From an uncultured Acidimicrobiales bacterium (GTDB lineage Bacteria; Actinomycetota; Acidimicrobiia; Acidimicrobiales; SHLQ01): a stretch of DNA of 64,000 bases. The stretch is from contig CALLQB010000010.1 of NCBI GenBank assembly GCA_938015295.1, forward strand, positions 1-64,000, in the 5' to 3' direction. The notes beneath the pieces were generated by a model. It was not told the DNA's origin. It ran no database searches and saw nothing but the letters and a program-made list of their open reading frames with translations. This document shows, piece by piece, positions 62,481 through 64,000 of the stretch (within the stretch, counting starts at the first letter, position 1; each line of letters begins with the position of its first letter). The translations under genes were made by a program, and so were the position numbers.

Positions 62481-64000
62481 TTATTCGATGCCAACGTAGA
62501 ACGGGTAGAGCGGCTGTCCGCCAACGTGTGCTTCGACCTCGATATCGGGATGGTTCGCCTCAAGCCACGCTTGGATGGCGACAACATCGGCCTCGGTCGA
62601 ATCGGCTCCAGCGATAAGTGTCACGATTTCGTGAGTGTCATCGATCAGATCGGCGAGCAACCCAGTGGTTGCTTCGATCATCGTCGCGGCGATCGACCGA
62701 ATCCCCGAAGGCCCGATGCCGATGAAGTCCCCGGTGGTGACCGGTCCAACATCGGTTGTCGAGTCGCGGACTGCCTGGGTGATCTCGCCGGCTGTCACCG
62801 CATCGCAAGCCTCGGCCATACCCTCGACGTTCTCCTCCGCGGTGGCTTCAGGGTCATAGGCGAGCAGCGAGGCAAATCCTTCGGCGATGCTGCGGGTCGG
62901 CAAGACTCTGACGGTCTTGGTTTCCGATTGCTCGTCGACCTGCTGGGCAACAGGAATAATGTTCTTGTTGTTGGGAAGAATAACCACTTCAGATGCCGCA
63001 ACTGCTTCGACTGCGGCCAGCAAGTCGGCTGTCGACGGGTTCATTGTCTGGCCACCAACGACCAGCTTGGCGACACCAAGCGACCGGAAGATATTGACTA
63101 CGCCATCGCCGACTGCCACAGCGACCACCGCCGAGGTTCGGCCGTCGGCCGGAACAGAAGATTGCCCCATGGCTTCCTGGACCCAAGCATTTTCCTCGAG
63201 CTCTTCGAGTAGATCGGTGACCCGGATGCCGTGCGGTCGGCCGACCGCGATACCGGCCTCGATAGCTGCGCCGATGTCGTCGCAGTGCACATGACAGTTC
63301 CAGAGGCCTTCGCCACCGACCACGACGATCGAGTCACCAATGCTGGCCCAAGCCGCCTTGAATTCTTCGATGGTGTCGTCGGGAGCATCGAGGAAAAACA
63401 TGACTTCATATTTAAGGTCGGCAATCGATTTCTCGCCTGCGTCGCCCTGCGCAGGCGCTGACGAGATCGCCGAGAAGTCGAGTTCCTCGACGACTGCAGG
63501 CTCGGGAATTGCCCGACTATCGACCACGTTCAGCATCGCGTCGAGGAACAACACAAAGCCGCTCCCGCCCGCATCGACGACTCCGGCGTCCTTGAGCACC
63601 TGCAGCATCTCGGGAGTTCGCGCAAGCGCGTCGGCGGCGCCGTCACGTGCCGAGTCGAGCACGGTGACGAGGTCGGTCGATGCCGAAGCGACCGCCGATT
63701 CGGCCGCTTCGCGTGCCACCGTCAGAATTGTGCCTTCAACCGGGTTGCCGACCGCGCCATATGCAGCGGTGGCCGCAGCGGTGAGCGAGGCGGCAAGTTG
63801 GCTGCCATCGATGGCGTCGAGGTCGCCGACGTCCGCGACCAGTCCACGCAGAAGCTGCGAGAGGATGACACCCGAGTTGCCGCGAGCACCCATCAACGAA
63901 CCTTTGGCGATCGCTCCGCACACGGCCTGCATGTCCTGACCAGCAGCATCGAGTGCCTCGACGACCGATCGTAAGGTGAGCGCCATGTTGGTGCCGGTAT
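62481..64000 (-). CDS. DAK2-domain protein, FakA/YloV-like (5' end beyond window)
   Basis: The first codons lie past 64000; the visible part begins inside TGTNMALTLRSVVEALDAAG, the DhaL/DAK2 ATP-binding site of FakA. KGSLMGARGNSGVILSQLLRGL follows. The C-terminal half resembles the FakA DegV-like domain (LPNNKNIIPVAQQVDE). In Firmicutes FakA phosphorylates fatty acids bound to FakB; no FakB is seen here. Followed by recG, the usual order. Confidence 0.92.
   Translation of the reverse strand, partial: TGTNMALTLRSVVEALDAAGQDMQAVCGAIAKGSLMGARGNSGVILSQLLRGLVADVGDLDAIDGSQLAASLTAAATAAYGAVGNPVEGTILTVAREAAESAVASASTDLVTVLDSARDGAADALARTPEMLQVLKDAGVVDAGGSGFVLFLDAMLNVVDSRAIPEPAVVEELDFSAISSAPAQGDAGEKSIADLKYEVMFFLDAPDDTIEEFKAAWASIGDSIVVVGGEGLWNCHVHCDDIGAAIEAGIAVGRPHGIRVTDLLEELEENAWVQEAMGQSSVPADGRTSAVVAVAVGDGVVNIFRSLGVAKLVVGGQTMNPSTADLLAAVEAVAASEVVILPNNKNIIPVAQQVDEQSETKTVRVLPTRSIAEGFASLLAYDPEATAEENVEGMAEACDAVTAGEITQAVRDSTTDVGPVTTGDFIGIGPSGIRSIAATMIEATTGLLADLIDDTHEIVTLIAGADSTEADVVAIQAWLEANHPDIEVEAHVGGQPLYPFYVGIE

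Noticed and set aside
1..64000. tRNA, rRNA, insertion sequences or prophage
   Set aside because: No cloverleaf, rRNA conserved block, transposase or phage gene was found on either strand; XerC sits in a conserved housekeeping context.

Overview
The window (about 58-60% G+C by eye) looks like a chromosomal segment of an actinobacterium, most likely of the class Acidimicrobiia (Ilumatobacter-like). This is inferred from gene order, a WhiG-type sigma factor, a SepIVA-like septal protein beside coaD/yceD, a HelD-type helicase, an ECF42/DGPF pair, an FtsY with an N-terminal membrane anchor, and frequent GTG and TTG starts. No marker such as 16S rRNA is present, so the class is an inference. I see no tRNA, rRNA, CRISPR array, insertion sequence or prophage.

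Most of the window is a conserved housekeeping backbone read on the minus strand. Followed from high to low coordinates in transcription order it is: fakA/DAK2 (partial), recG, rsmD, coaD, sepIVA-like, yceD, rpmF, plsX, acpP, rnc, mutM-like, smc | ftsY, Clp-N protein, ffh, rpsP, khpA, rimM, trmD, rplS | comM, dprA, xerC, whiG, helD | M23-like, rpsB, tsf, pyrH, frr, cdsA, dxr, rseP, GNAT | ispG, small membrane protein | rimP, nusA, infB, rbfA, truB | P450, rpsO, pnp, M16 protease. Stop/start overlaps of 1-23 nt are common (rimP/nusA, rbfA/truB, comM/dprA, rimM/trmD, rpsP/khpA, acpP/rnc, rnc/mutM, coaD/sepIVA), so many of these are translationally coupled operons. They cover fatty-acid and phospholipid synthesis (plsX, acpP, cdsA), the MEP isoprenoid pathway (dxr, ispG), translation (rpsB, tsf, frr, infB, rbfA, truB, rpsO, rpsP, rplS), the signal-recognition pathway (ffh, ftsY) and chromosome maintenance (smc, xerC, recG, dprA).

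Accessory genes are inserted at a few points. At 1-3179 a sulfatase is divergent from a DGPF protein/ECF42 sigma pair. A lone P450 (7797-9011) sits where ribF is common. A secreted propeller/Ig protein lies at 17411-19231. At 35118-36748 there are a c-type cytochrome, a coupled pair of tiny genes, a membrane protein and yraN. At 43033-50497 an MprAB/PepD-like envelope-stress module (response regulator, kinase, HtrA protease) is divergent from a MoxR-DUF58-VWA operon plus a YczE-type membrane protein, separating smc from ftsY.

Several backbone proteins have unusual features: a mutM-position protein lacking nearly all canonical Fpg catalytic residues, an M23 protein lacking metal ligands, a CdsA with about 195 acidic residues at its N-terminus, and low-complexity tails on S2, S16, PNPase, NusA and IF-2. 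Noncoding features include a hairpin that would mask the comM ribosome binding site, a perfect 16-bp tandem duplication between xerC and whiG, a structured rpsO-pnp spacer and a long inverted repeat between mutM and smc. I did not find a clearly new multi-gene system; these loci are the best candidates for novelty.
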